From assembly GCF_030848805.1 (NCBI RefSeq), contig NC_092358.1, positions 22,717,832 to 22,781,831 on the forward strand: a stretch of 64,000 bases of DNA, given 5' to 3'. The translations under genes and the position numbers were made by a program. The notes beneath the pieces are model-generated. The model saw only the letters and a list, made by a program, of their open reading frames with translations, had not been told where the DNA came from and searched no databases. Below, one piece after another: positions 1 through 10,564 of the stretch (positions are counted from its first letter, which is position 1; each line of letters opens with the position of its first letter). Origin of the DNA: Temnothorax longispinosus (Eukaryota; Arthropoda; Insecta; Hymenoptera; Formicidae).

Positions 1-3000
1 AATGTAAGATAAATAAAAACAATCGTGAATCAATCTAAAATTATTTTTGTTAAAAATTTAACAAACATACTAAAGTTTTATAGAGCATGTAAGTAAAAAG
101 AAAGCTGATGTAGTTGAATGAGTGATTAATTCCACTAATTGGTTGTTCGTACACCTACAAATGCATCTGCAATTTTTTTTCGAGACACATACAGTGAAAG
201 TTTAAAAATATAATGCGTCAGCAGACGCAACTTTATAGCGCGTTGTAATGAAGCTATTTTTAAAGATGAGCGTGCAAAGCGAGGATATTTACAACCGCCG
301 CGGTTAGAAAGGGTTGGTTCTTATAAAAAAAAAGTACATTGCCACGCGCGGCGCGGGCACGTTTCATTGAGATAATAGTAGTATATTATTCCTTTAACCT
401 CCATGTTTCCATAATGTTTACTTTCCTTAATTTAATTCTGTTCTTTACGTAACTATTTTATTGTAACTTATTACTGTTACTTTATTTTCTTTTCTTGTAT
501 AAAAATATTACATTATTATTGTGATTCAAATTGATGAAGATTTTAGAAACTGCATGCACGAGTCGATTTTTTTTTATTTCTACATTTGATACCTAATGCA
601 TTGAATATAAAATAAAATTCTGAAAAAAATTTAACATACTTTTTTATATCACCAAAATTCATCTATTTTCTTTGCTGTGATATTATAAACAATGTTCTAT
701 TTTCCTAGTATTTTCAAATATCAGACTGAGGAAGTTTAATTAAATTTTTTTTTACTGCAATTTAACCGTATACTTAAATTGTATAATGTAATATTCGCTT
801 TTTTTTGTTTTATTACCATTAAATATTCTTCGTATACATATCTTCAAACTGTTCTCTGAAACGATTCAAGATTCTGAGAAGTAATAAATGTGGCACTGAC
901 AAAATCATCGGGCCGTTACACCTTGAGGTTCGCTAACGAACGTCAAAAGCTCCTACTGTACTATATGTTGTACTCGAATTTAACATAGTGACCTTGAGTG
1001 ATCGATATCGAGGGGGCCCAGAGTATCTTTGAAAACGGCCGGCATTTTACTAACCTGGTGATTTTAGACAATATGTAATTAACCAAATTAAAATTCGGAA
1101 AGTTGGAATAATTAAATAATTTGAATAACTTACATCTGTAAGTTATTTAACAATGTAACACAATTTAACAGCAATAAGTTAACAATTGTAATATATGGTT
1201 CTCTTCGTAGTATATTCTTTGTATCTTAAATTATCTTATGTTTTAGCTATGTTTCAGTTGAAACCAGAAGGTTTGAAGCAATATTGATTCTTTTCTTCGA
1301 AGTAATACTTGGGGAGATACCGAATTGTGGTAGCACCATTTCAGGATTAAACGGTTTTCGTTTTAGCGTTGTCACCAAGCGTGGATCCCTGCGATCGAGC
1401 CATCCGAAGAAGAAACGATCAGAGCAATAAAGGTTAGGAGGAATCGAGATGCATATGAAATACGATCCCTTTTAGACCGCTACCCGCGAAATGAGTCTGA
1501 TTCGGGTCAGAATAGCTCGCTGCCACCGCCACGAGGATAATCGATCCTCCGCGCAATCGAAGAGGTCGTCTCCGCGCTCCGCCTGGCAACTGCGTCAATA
1601 CGCAATTACTTGGTCGACCATCAGCCCCGATTATTTATACATCGGATCGGTCGGTACTGTTGTCCATCTGTTATCGAGATAAGTCACGAACAAAGAAGAT
1701 GCAACAGACAAGGTTTGTTATATCTTTAATCATTAAAACCAAGAAAACAAACTTGATTCTTAGTAGGCATTACGAGAAGCATTTCTCCATTACGTAAAAT
1801 GGATTAGCTCCCGAATATTAGAAAAAAATCAAAATTTTTTATTTGCACACATGATTTAAATTTTTGTTTGCACATATCTAGTTAACTATTAAAAAAAAAG
1901 TTGTCTACCAGATTTCGTGAATTTATTGAGATTCAAAGACTTCGTGTCATAAAAACGTATGCGATACAATTAAATTATAAAAATCAGTCGCAATTTACTG
2001 TTTGATACAATCTTAAATTTAAATACACAATTGATTTTTATAAAACATTATTCATCATAATATAGTAAATGGGGAAAACAGACGGAGATTTTGAAATTGT
2101 AATTATTTAGTCAAGCTTAAATAAAATTAGAATAACGGAAATATAATTAAAGTATAAAATATTTTTGGCAGATAGAACTTTTTTTGGAAGAACGTAAATA
2201 TGTAAAAGTCAGATAAAATACGTGAATAGGAAACGCCGGTGACGAACATTTTCGCACACAATGACAGAATAAAAAAATGTTAAGTTGGTGCTCAGTCAAT
2301 CATATGTCTGGTTAGGTATTTTTATTTATAGCGTATGTAGTGTCATGCATATTTTAGCATGACATATAATTGAACAAATCGGAAGAAATAGAGTAGGTAG
2401 AGAGACGACATAGACTGAATGTCATAAATAAATGCGATTTCAATAATTGTGTTAAACTAGGATAATAATTCATATAATAATAACTCAACTATATATAAGA
2501 TTTATTTGATATTTTTTCGGATATATCTTACGAACAGGCTTTAACTAAAAATACCTAAATGGAGTGATAATAAGATATTAAGCAAAAATCAGATCGTTTA
2601 ATGGACGAGAAGTCCATTGTTGAAACATGCGTATCGTCTTTTTTTCTATTGCGAATAGTTTAATATCGTAGAAGCACATTGACCTAGATCTCGGGCACGT
2701 GAATCGGTAACGTGATCGACCCTCTTTACAACGCAAACAGTCTCGGGGGGATTCGCAGTTCTCCAAAGATGGATCGATCGGTTGTAATAAAAAATATATA
2801 TATCTAGTGCAAGTATATTCCATTCCCCTGATGCTATTTTTTAACACAGAGAGAGAGAGAGAGAGAGAGAGAGGTTTTCCAGCCATTAAATTTTCATTTA
2901 ATACTATCGAGAAATCTATAGCCTTTGATAATAAATTAATAATAATAGAAAATAAATCGTTTCCAACAATGTGGTAATATCTGTGTTCATAACAGCACGT

Positions 3001-6000
3001 TAAAATCATTCAAAAAAAAAAAACTACAAAATCTATGATTAAAAATAATAAAAAAAGCAGGTAGAAAATAATTGTTAAACCTATCGTCATTGTGTTACTA
3101 TATACAGGAATCGCGAATCATTTTCTGATTATTACTACTGATATTATTTTTGTATCATACAGAATATAGGTATCTTGTATCATACAGGAACACATATCGT
3201 GCGATCAGATTATATATTTAATTGCATCGGAAGGTTACGGACGTACGCAGGTCGCGTGCGCCAAAGATAGCGGTTGCGATTGCGTTACTTGTGTCACTAT
3301 TTTTGATAGGAGCACGCTCTCATAGCTGACAACACGGAAGCTCGAAGTTATCTTAATTTAACATTATCGTATATAGAAACGCGATCTATGATCTTCATCG
3401 TCGAAGTGAAATATGTACGATAATTTTCCTTTTATTTTTATTCACCATTCTCACGATATACTATCATAGAAGTCGATTATCAAGAAGAATGTTAAAATAC
3501 ATATTCCATTTAAAAATTAAGATTGTTTTCGAGAAATATTACTTTGTTCTATAAATTTACAAGATTAAAATAACGATTGCTAATACATGTACTATAGAGT
3601 TCTTGTTATTTAATTCAGATAATGTCAATTCAATTTCTATAATTGTATATATAGATATATCCGAAGTGGAGCTTTGGATCGATCAACACCTGAGAGTCGA
3701 GTTTATTTTCGTTAAATGCGACGTAATAAATTATAACTTGAGCATGAGACGCGTTTACGAAAGTCAAAGTAGAAGACTGAATCATTACTGTCACCTACTT
3801 ACACCTACTATCACCTACTACCGCGGCCATTCGATGTCGAGCAGCAATATCTCACAGATAATCCATCGGAATGGCAAATTACATTACGTCCTTGGAGAGA
3901 CGTAGGTCATTCAGTAGCGTCTTAAATGTATAACGATATATTTCTTGCATGAGGTATGTTAAAGCGTACGAATAAAATAGTATTATACAGAAATCACCTA
4001 TTATATATAATTATTAGATTAATACAAAATTATTTATTCTTTTCCTTCACAGTTCTTACGTTAAAAAAAAGACATAAAGATGGAACTTTGATCAACATAA
4101 TGCTTTCTAATAAAACAAGACATTTAAAAATGTTTTTATAAAAAATTATTGTAAAAATGAGAAATGTCCTTTTATATTCCATAATATATTTATGGAAAAT
4201 TGAAAAAAATCAGAATTATGTTTTTACAAAGTCTTGAAAAATATTGAGATTATTATTACAACTTTGTTATGATTTGTAAGCAAAACAAAATACAAAAACT
4301 ATTGTTAAAGCTTTAGTCTGTTAAACTCCATATATAGTTCGGCATATCGATTAAAAATTATGCAAGCGTTATGCAAGTTCAAGGCGGTAACGGTTTATCT
4401 TGCACAGTCTGGCGCGTGTGGATTGCATGGCGAGATACATGATTTATCCTGTGCCGTTACATAAATTGCCTTGCCAATGAAGAAGTATGCAACACGGAGA
4501 AATGTTTATTAAACGCAGGTGCAATTAGGCTTCCAGGTTATCTGCAGCAATTAAATCGGACTTGTTTTCGTATACATGGATTCATTAAACTTTCAATGCT
4601 ATAATGAATAAACTTGATCATTTGTGATTTTGATTAAATATTATAAGTATTACATCGGAATGGTTTCTTACTCAAATAGTGATTCATATATTAACGTTCC
4701 TTATTGCACCTACTCCATTCGCCTCAGATTTATTTATTCATTCACCTAATAATTATATTTATTATATATTGTTCGAGGGGGAAGCCGGCATTGGTGTATA
4801 AAAATTCAGCAATGGACTAAAAAAAGTAAGCAGTCGCCTACAATATATAACGGTATTGTCGTCAGTGGTTGAGCAGTGATAATAATGACTGGTGACAGTG
4901 ACAATGCAGGAGGCATATATCATTGCTAAGACAGTGTCCGAAATTTATTCGGCATTGGCTCGGCAGTATATAACAGTGACGTACAAAATTTAAGGTTGTG
5001 AATTCTCCCTCAATATTGTTATCCATCAAAGAAAGTTGACGTTAATATCAACCAATTTGTTTGAATAACCGTGTAATATTATTTTTGTTATTTTAATACT
5101 TTGTTATTTTTATCTCTTTTCTTAGTCAATATTTTTTAAGTTTAAAATTGTTACCTTATTTGAGTATTTGGGATCAGTATCAGTAATAATATAAATAAAT
5201 GTTACACATATATGATAGCTTTTTAAAGATCATCAAAAAGTTCTTTAAAAGAGTTACAGATATCTTGTGATCGCATTAGCACGCATTACAGCCTTTTATT
5301 CCATGTAATGGATCGCAGGGATCGCAGGCACATATTGCATGTAATATAGTAGATCAATGTGCGTTAGTACATACGTAAATCAAACACTCGCCAAAAATGT
5401 AATGCATATATAATCAGATTTTCACGCGCGTATATAACGTTGTCATGGTCATTGAATTGCGTCGACACGATTATGATCGCAAGCGATGAAAATAATCATC
5501 GTAAAAATAAGTGTACATATGATTTAATCAGAGAGAAAAAGAGAGGGAGAGATATAGAATTCTGAGATAATATTATTAAATAAAAATTTTCCCCGATATT
5601 AATTACACATTGTTCACTAGAATTTCTCGTAATAAAACTTTGCCTGTGTTCCAATACTTCCAAAATGCTTCAATACTTTTATGCTTTGTCGCATTGCTCG
5701 GTAAAAAATATTTTATATTATTTAATTTTTGATATTAATATAAATAGATTATTATTCCCTTAATTTTTTTAGTTGATACAGAATGTTCGAACGTTGTAAT
5801 ATTAGTGCATACAGTTTGCACAAATAATAATTAGAAAATTAATAGAAAATTAAATTCTTTATAATTTCAAAAAAAACTGTATCCAAATGTAATATTCATG
5901 ACATGGTTATAATTATGAAATGGATTTGATAGCCATCAAACCCAGATTAATCATTAACGTATGATAAATAGATTAACGGAGAAAATAAGAGAGAGAAAGA

Positions 6001-7240
6001 GAGAGATAAACTACTAAATAATTATCCTTCTAATATGCTGTTAATATATTTTTAAGCTGCATACTTTTTTGCAGTTTCGAGCATTTTATCACTCAATATA
6101 AAAAAAGTCAAAGATGGTCGATTTCAACACATCCTGTCTTGGGATTGATTTTAACATAAACTTAATACAATATCCAAATGTAAAATTCATAAGGCAATGA
6201 ATCGTTAAATTCAAACGAATCAAAAGAATACATTGAACGGATTAATGAAGGACAAATTAACGTGATAATTAGCGGCAAGATATGCCAAATATACAACCTT
6301 GTATTTAATATATTGCTACTCACCTAATGTGTTCTTGGAAATACAATGTACTTAAAAATTGCTAAATTGTTCTTTAAAAAAATATTTTGTAATATCTTTC
6401 TATATTTTCGCGTTTTTATACTGCGTCTCGCTAATTTTAAATTCAATTTTAATTCTTTCTTTTAAATTAACTTTAATTTTTAAATTAAATTAATTTTAAA
6501 CTGCTCTTGAATGTTTAAATATAATAATCATAAAGTAGCTAAAGAAAGAGAGAGAAAGAAAACCATCAAATATTAATAGTTAAATCTCTCTCTCTCTAAG
6601 TTAATTAATATAACATGAATTATATACAACATGAGTTATATAGAGTCAATCTTGTGATTAATAACAAAATATACCGCTAGGTATACAATTGTTTTAAGGC
6701 ACCATTAATATTCTGCATTCTTTGAAGTACAATACAATGTTATAAAAAATGCAAATTATTTTAAGAGAAACATTCATAAAAAAAAAGGATAACTACCCAA
6801 GTTCTTTGTAATTTTGCACGTTTACGTTGCATTTTGTCACTGAGCCTGCTTTGCCACAAATACGTAGAAACCAGGTGAATAACGTTACTACGGGGAAATG
6901 CGGAGGGATGCACGATCGACTCCACCCTTATCCTCATAGAATCTCACGACACTCCCATCGAGGTTGCCAGGAAAGCACACGACGCAAACCGCCAAGATCG
7001 ACGATCGCGAGAGCGGAATCTTATAGGGACAGCACGAAAAAGGCAATCGCTTCTATTTTTCCCTCCCACCTTCTGACACCCCCTCACTCCCTCGCTTTCG
7101 AGAGCATCCGGATGATGCACGCACGCATACGCGTATAGCTTTGCATCCTACAGATGAACCGATAAGAGAAAAAAGGGGAGAAGACGGAAGGACGGGAGGG
7201 AGAAAAAGAGAGAAAGAGAAAAAAAAGAAAAAAAGAAAAA

Positions 7241-7726
7241 AAGAAGAAAAGAAGAAATAACGGAGAACGAATGAGCGCGCGAGAAAATGAAAGAGGGATA
7301 AAGAGGAACGATAGATCTGCTCCTTCCAACCGCACTTTCTTACACTCTGTACACGTTTTATTAAATTAACTGCACTATTTCACACTCTGAACTTTCTTAT
7401 CCTTTTCATATTTAAAACAAAATAAATATGGAATCGTCATAGAAGGTAAAAGAAAAAGAAAAACAATACGTGTGCAAAATGCAAATTTAAAATGGACAAT
7501 CTAGCAGTCAAAAGAGATTGTCAATAGGCTTGTTCATTTTAGCTGAACTTCTTTGCACGGTTCATCTTTCCTCTTTTTCTTTTCACGTTAGAGAGATTAT
7601 ACTCTATACGTTGCACTTTATTGTATTTAAGAAGCATTCAATAAGCATGTGCATGTTTAGACTAATTATAAGATAAAAGTAATACAATTAAAAGATCAGA
7701 TTTTTTATGTCGAGAATGTGCAATGT

Positions 7727-7757
<31 letters not shown>

Positions 7758-8055
7758 ATGGAAGAAAAGAAATAATATCAGAGAACGATCGAGGAAAGAG
7801 AGACAAAGATGGACGTTTGCACCTTTCACGTGCACCTTCCTACACTTCGCACACCTCGTCAAATTAACCGCACTACTCACTATTCACACTCTGTACTTTC
7901 TTACACCTTTTATAGCCAAATAAAAAGACAAGCACGCACGCAATTGTCACAAGGGAGAAAAAGAAGAAGGAAATAACATACGCGGAAAAAAAATAGAATT
8001 TAAATGGACAAATCCAGCGGTCAAAGAAGCGGACCGTCTGTTCCTTTCAGCAATT
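7241..8055. repeat. Diverged ~500-bp tandem duplication in sgg intron 1
   Basis: Two copies, about 7241-7545 and 7759-8055, align in the same order at an offset of about 500 bp. Each starts with a purine tract (AAGAAGAAA..., then GAGAACGA). Next come a TTCCT/TTACACT block, AAATTAAC(T/C)GCACTA (7363 and 7861), TTCACACTCTG(A/T)ACTTTCTTA (about 7379 and 7883) and A/T-rich AAAATAAA. The last block is TTTAAA(A)TGGACAA followed by AGC(A/G)GTCAAA (about 7487 and 7999). The copies differ by many substitutions and small indels, so the duplication is old. The second copy ends about 160 bp inside the sgg donor. No function is claimed. Confidence 0.75.
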
Positions 8056-8216
8056 TATTACACTCGAGGAGTATACTCGATAGGTGGCAGAGATTAAAAT
8101 TGGACGAGAGTAAAGGCGAGACGGCTGAAAGAGCAGATTCGATCGAAGATCGTGCGATTGGAAAGAGAAGGAGGGGGGGGGGGAAGAAACTGTAGGAGAC
8201 GACGTGAGGTTATGGT

Positions 8217-8222
8217 ACTTAC
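8217..8222 (-). other. sgg: 5' splice donor of sgg exon (GTAAGT)
   Basis: A perfect GTAAGT donor follows the codons for M-K-I-S plus one base. It falls where similarity to GSK-3 stops. The next exon should begin with two bases completing a Ser or Arg codon and then encode the D-G-S-K run seen in GSK-3 proteins. Confidence 0.88.
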
Positions 8223-8307
8223 TGCTGATCTTCATGCCGCCGAGGGGCGGGTTCGCGGGCGGCTTGTTACCCTCGGCGAAGGAGGTGGTTCTCGGTCGTC
8301 CGCTCAT
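8223..8307 (-). CDS. sgg: First coding exon of glycogen synthase kinase 3 (shaggy)
   Basis: This exon encodes the N-terminal 28 residues, plus the first base of codon 29, of the serine/threonine kinase GSK-3/Shaggy. GSK-3 acts in Wnt/Wingless, insulin and Hedgehog signalling, in the beta-catenin destruction complex and on glycogen synthase. The peptide begins MSGRPRTTSFAE and continues GNKPPANPPLGGMKIS. It closely matches the start of insect Shaggy and vertebrate GSK-3-beta. Ser9 sits in an R-x-R-x-x-S context (R4, R6, S9), the known inhibitory Akt phosphorylation site, which acts as a pseudosubstrate. The ATG at 8307-8305 has A at -3. The exon ends in a phase-1 donor, GCA followed by GTAAGT, at 8222-8217. 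The kinase domain is not in this window and must come from exons beyond position 1. Reading past the donor gives an unrelated tail, so the splice is needed. The gene call is very secure; the exact exon end is secure from the consensus donor. Confidence 0.94.
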
Positions 8308-8560
8308 CCTGAAGCTCTCTCGACCGCCTCCGCCTCCACCTCCACCTCCACCACACCTACACCGCGACTCGCAGGGGGTTGCGTCTCCGGCTCCACTCGC
8401 TCACTCTATCTCTCTCGCCCGCTGCTCCGGCCGCGTCTACTAGGTTAGGTTGGCCGGTGCTCCTCCTCCTCCTCCGCCACCGCTTGAAGTTAGCCCCGGT
8501 AGTCGCCGTCGACGTCGTTTTCCTTGTTTTCAACACCACCTCGCACATCAATGACAGTCG
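8308..8560 (-). promoter_or_regulatory. Probable sgg 5' UTR, G-rich
   Basis: Upstream of the sgg ATG, on its strand, the sequence is GC-rich, with no convincing splice acceptor next to the ATG, so this exon probably continues into untranslated leader. A run of GGAGG/GGTGG/GGCGG units lies 17-45 bases upstream of the ATG (plus-strand C-rich strand at 8324-8352) and could form a two-tetrad G-quadruplex in the mRNA. A second GGA-rich run lies at about 8460-8477. An upstream ATG at 8548-8546 opens a frame of about 63 codons that stops at 8357, 49 bases before the sgg start. It matters only if transcription starts above 8548, which the sequence alone does not settle. Confidence 0.55.
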
Positions 8561-8607
8561 CACACGCGATTATCACATCGCACGAGAGCGCGCGCGAGCG
8601 CGCGCAC

Positions 8608-8658
8608 TTTCTTTCTCTCTTTCTCTCCCTTTCTCTCTCTCTCTCTCTCTCTTCTCTG
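8608..8658. repeat. CT/GA microsatellite in sgg promoter region
   Basis: Imperfect CT-rich tract with a pure (CT)n core at about 8631-8652. On the sgg-coding strand it reads GAGAGA, the site type of GAGA factor, roughly 300-350 bp upstream of the ATG. Immediately before it lies an alternating GCGC-rich segment (8588-8605). Confidence 0.8.
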
Positions 8659-9281
8659 TCACTTTCTTCACACCGTTTTCGTCACGACGCAGCTCGGCGG
8701 ACGGACGGAGGTGGAAAAGGGGGAGAAGAGGGGGGAGGGAAACGTAGGAACGGGAAGATGAGCGCGGAGAGTAAGGGCGAAGGGAGATGGCGACTGGCCG
8801 AGAAGCAGCGCGAAACCGCGGACGACACTAATTTCACACGGATGACTTTTTTATCTTCCTATAATTCTCGCGAGACGCGCGCAGCGACACCACCGACGCG
8901 ACGAGTGTCCCCCCCCGGGTCGATCCGCACCGTGTTCGTCGCGCGAGCAACACCTTCTCCACGGAGGAGGAAGAGGAGGCCACTTTCACGTCGTTGTCGT
9001 CGTCGTACGCGACACCACCCTCTTTTCCGACACACTGACGCGCACTCTCTCGGCGACGACGGCCTAGCTTCCTCCTCGCGCTGCTGTCACGGCGATGCGG
9101 CAGCGGCGGCCGCGAGCGGTTTCCAAAGCGCGGTACCGTCAGCCAATGAACGGCGGCGGGGGAAGGGCGACGCTGCGGAGCGCTGCTGGCGAGCGACGAG
9201 GGGTGCGTGCCAACGTCGTGGCGGTGGCGGCGGCGGCGGTGAACCGACGTTTTCGGGACGGCTTGTACGGGCCGCGGTTCC

Positions 9282-9288
9282 TATATAA
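9282..9288 (+). promoter_or_regulatory. TATA-box-like motif TATATAA
   Basis: TATATAA lies inside otherwise GC-rich sequence (flanked by GGTTCC and CGCGGCCGC), where it is unlikely by composition. It reads as a good TATA box on the plus strand and as TATATA on the minus strand. No clear arthropod initiator (TCAGT) follows at about 30 bp on either strand, so direction and use are undecided. Confidence 0.35.
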
Positions 9289-10283
9289 CGCGGCCGCTAC
9301 CTCGCGATCCCGCGCCTCGGCTCTCTCCGTCGTCGTCGTCGGTCGCCGACGTATTACGTAGCGGCGCGCCACCGCGCGGTCCTCCGCGCTAGGACGACGA
9401 CGCGCGGCGCGAATCCTTACTTCCACGGCCAACGTCGCGTCGATCTCCCGCCGATGTCTATCTCTCGCGGCTATCTTCGCTCCTCTCTCGCTGCTCCGTC
9501 TCTCTTTCTTCCTCTCTCTCTCACGCGCCGTCGCGCCTCGTTCCGTCTCTTTCTCTCTCTCCCTCTCTGTCTCGTTCTCTCTGTCTCTCGCACTGTCTTT
9601 CTTTCTATATCGGCCTCTCTCGTTATGGAGCCTCGTCACTCGCTGGTTACTCCGATTCTCGACGTTAACTCTACTACTCCTCGCCTGCACCGACGTCTGA
9701 CAGAAGCCCGTACTGCTGCATTTCGCCGCGATGCGAGTCGGGTAGCGTGGAAATTACGGAGCGAGAAGAACGATCGCGGTTAATGCGCTCGTTCCTCGAC
9801 AGGAGGTCGGTCGTCGCCGTCGTCGTCGTCGTCGCCGTCGTCGCGTTCAACGCCCGTGGTCAATCGGCGCACTGTCTCCCCTTCTTTCCTTCCCTATCGC
9901 TTTCTCTGTTTTCACACTATCGCTGGTCTGCGGGCACCGGACAGGCCGACGCAGGGCAGTTTCTCGCAGCAGCTTTCCTCGGTCCCTCTCGGTGTGTCCG
10001 CGACGACGCGATGGACGCGGGTGGGTAAATGTCGAACGCGGAAGAAAAAAAAAATACGAGAGGCGCGCGCGCGCGCGCTCGTGAGTCGCGGCGGCGGTGG
10101 TGAATGTCGAACGATACACGGCGATCAGCGACGACCTCTCTGCCTCGTCGTCGTCGAGCAGCAGCACGGCAACACCACAGTCACCACACCGACGACCATT
10201 GGATTTTTCGATGCCTCCTCCTCAGACATTGACCCGTTCGGGCGAGATCGGGCCAGTCGAGCGCCGCCGGACGTTGCCGAGCG

Positions 10284-10291
10284 TGACGTCA
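10284..10291. promoter_or_regulatory. Perfect CRE palindrome TGACGTCA
   Basis: Full-length CREB/ATF site in the distal part of the CpG-rich region upstream of sgg, about 2 kb from its ATG. It sits in GC-rich context (GAGCG before, GCGACACC after), as is usual for promoter-proximal CREs. A second copy occurs at 46242-46249. Confidence 0.45.
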
Positions 10292-10564
10292 GCGACACCC
10301 CGCCCTGCCCCTTGCCGGAGCCGGAGAGCCGAGAGAGAGCCAGAAGAGAGCCGCGAGCGGTGTGGAGAGCGGTGTTCTATCGGGTGCGCGGTGGCGCCAT
10401 GCTCGGCGCGGTTTTCAACGCTGTTGGCTGTTCTCCTCTCGTTCTCCTCGCATGCTCGCATCTCGCCGTCATTTGCACTGGGCCGCCATTACGGCGCACG
10501 ATTCGAATCTCAAGCAAGAAGGCGTGTAAATCCCACGAAAGAGCTAAAGGAGAATGGTGCAGTT

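Larger units (their letters stand above)
1..8222 (-). other. Presumed 5' part of sgg intron 1 (AT-rich, non-coding)
   Basis: No stretch on the minus strand resembles the expected second GSK-3 exon (TTVVATPGQG region, glycine-rich loop, VAIKK lysine), so this whole stretch is inferred to be intron 1, continuing past the window edge. It is mostly AT-rich. Somewhat GC-richer islands lie at about 891-1030, 1330-1690, 2650-2780, 3230-3330, 4380-4560 and 6830-7130. Their frames are short and unrecognised, so they are candidates for intronic enhancers. GA/CT-rich tracts occur near 2848, 5530, 5985, 6540, 7200 and 7727. A nested gene too diverged to recognise cannot be excluded. Confidence 0.65.
8560..10560 (-). 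promoter_or_regulatory. CpG-rich promoter region of sgg, possibly bidirectional
   Basis: About 2 kb of GC-rich sequence dense in CpG sits directly upstream of the sgg first coding exon. It contrasts sharply with the AT-rich flanks, which resume at about 10565. It contains a CT/GA tract (8608-8658) of the type bound by GAGA factor, repeated GTC/CGT triplets (9330-9350, 9812-9846), a TATATAA motif (9282-9288), a NotI-like GCGGCCGC (9290-9297), alternating GC (10063-10078) and a perfect CRE (10284-10291). Long open frames on both strands here have biased, low-complexity translations (Arg/Ser/Pro-rich) and match no family I know. They are expected where stop codons are rare. The transcription start is not identified. 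Confidence 0.6.

Noticed and set aside
8524..9288. 254-codon plus-strand frame and overlapping frames in the sgg promoter region
   Set aside because: The translation is Arg/Ser/Gly low-complexity with poly-Leu/Ser from the CT repeat, it overlaps the sgg promoter, and frames are open on both strands because the DNA is GC-rich. No family resemblance.
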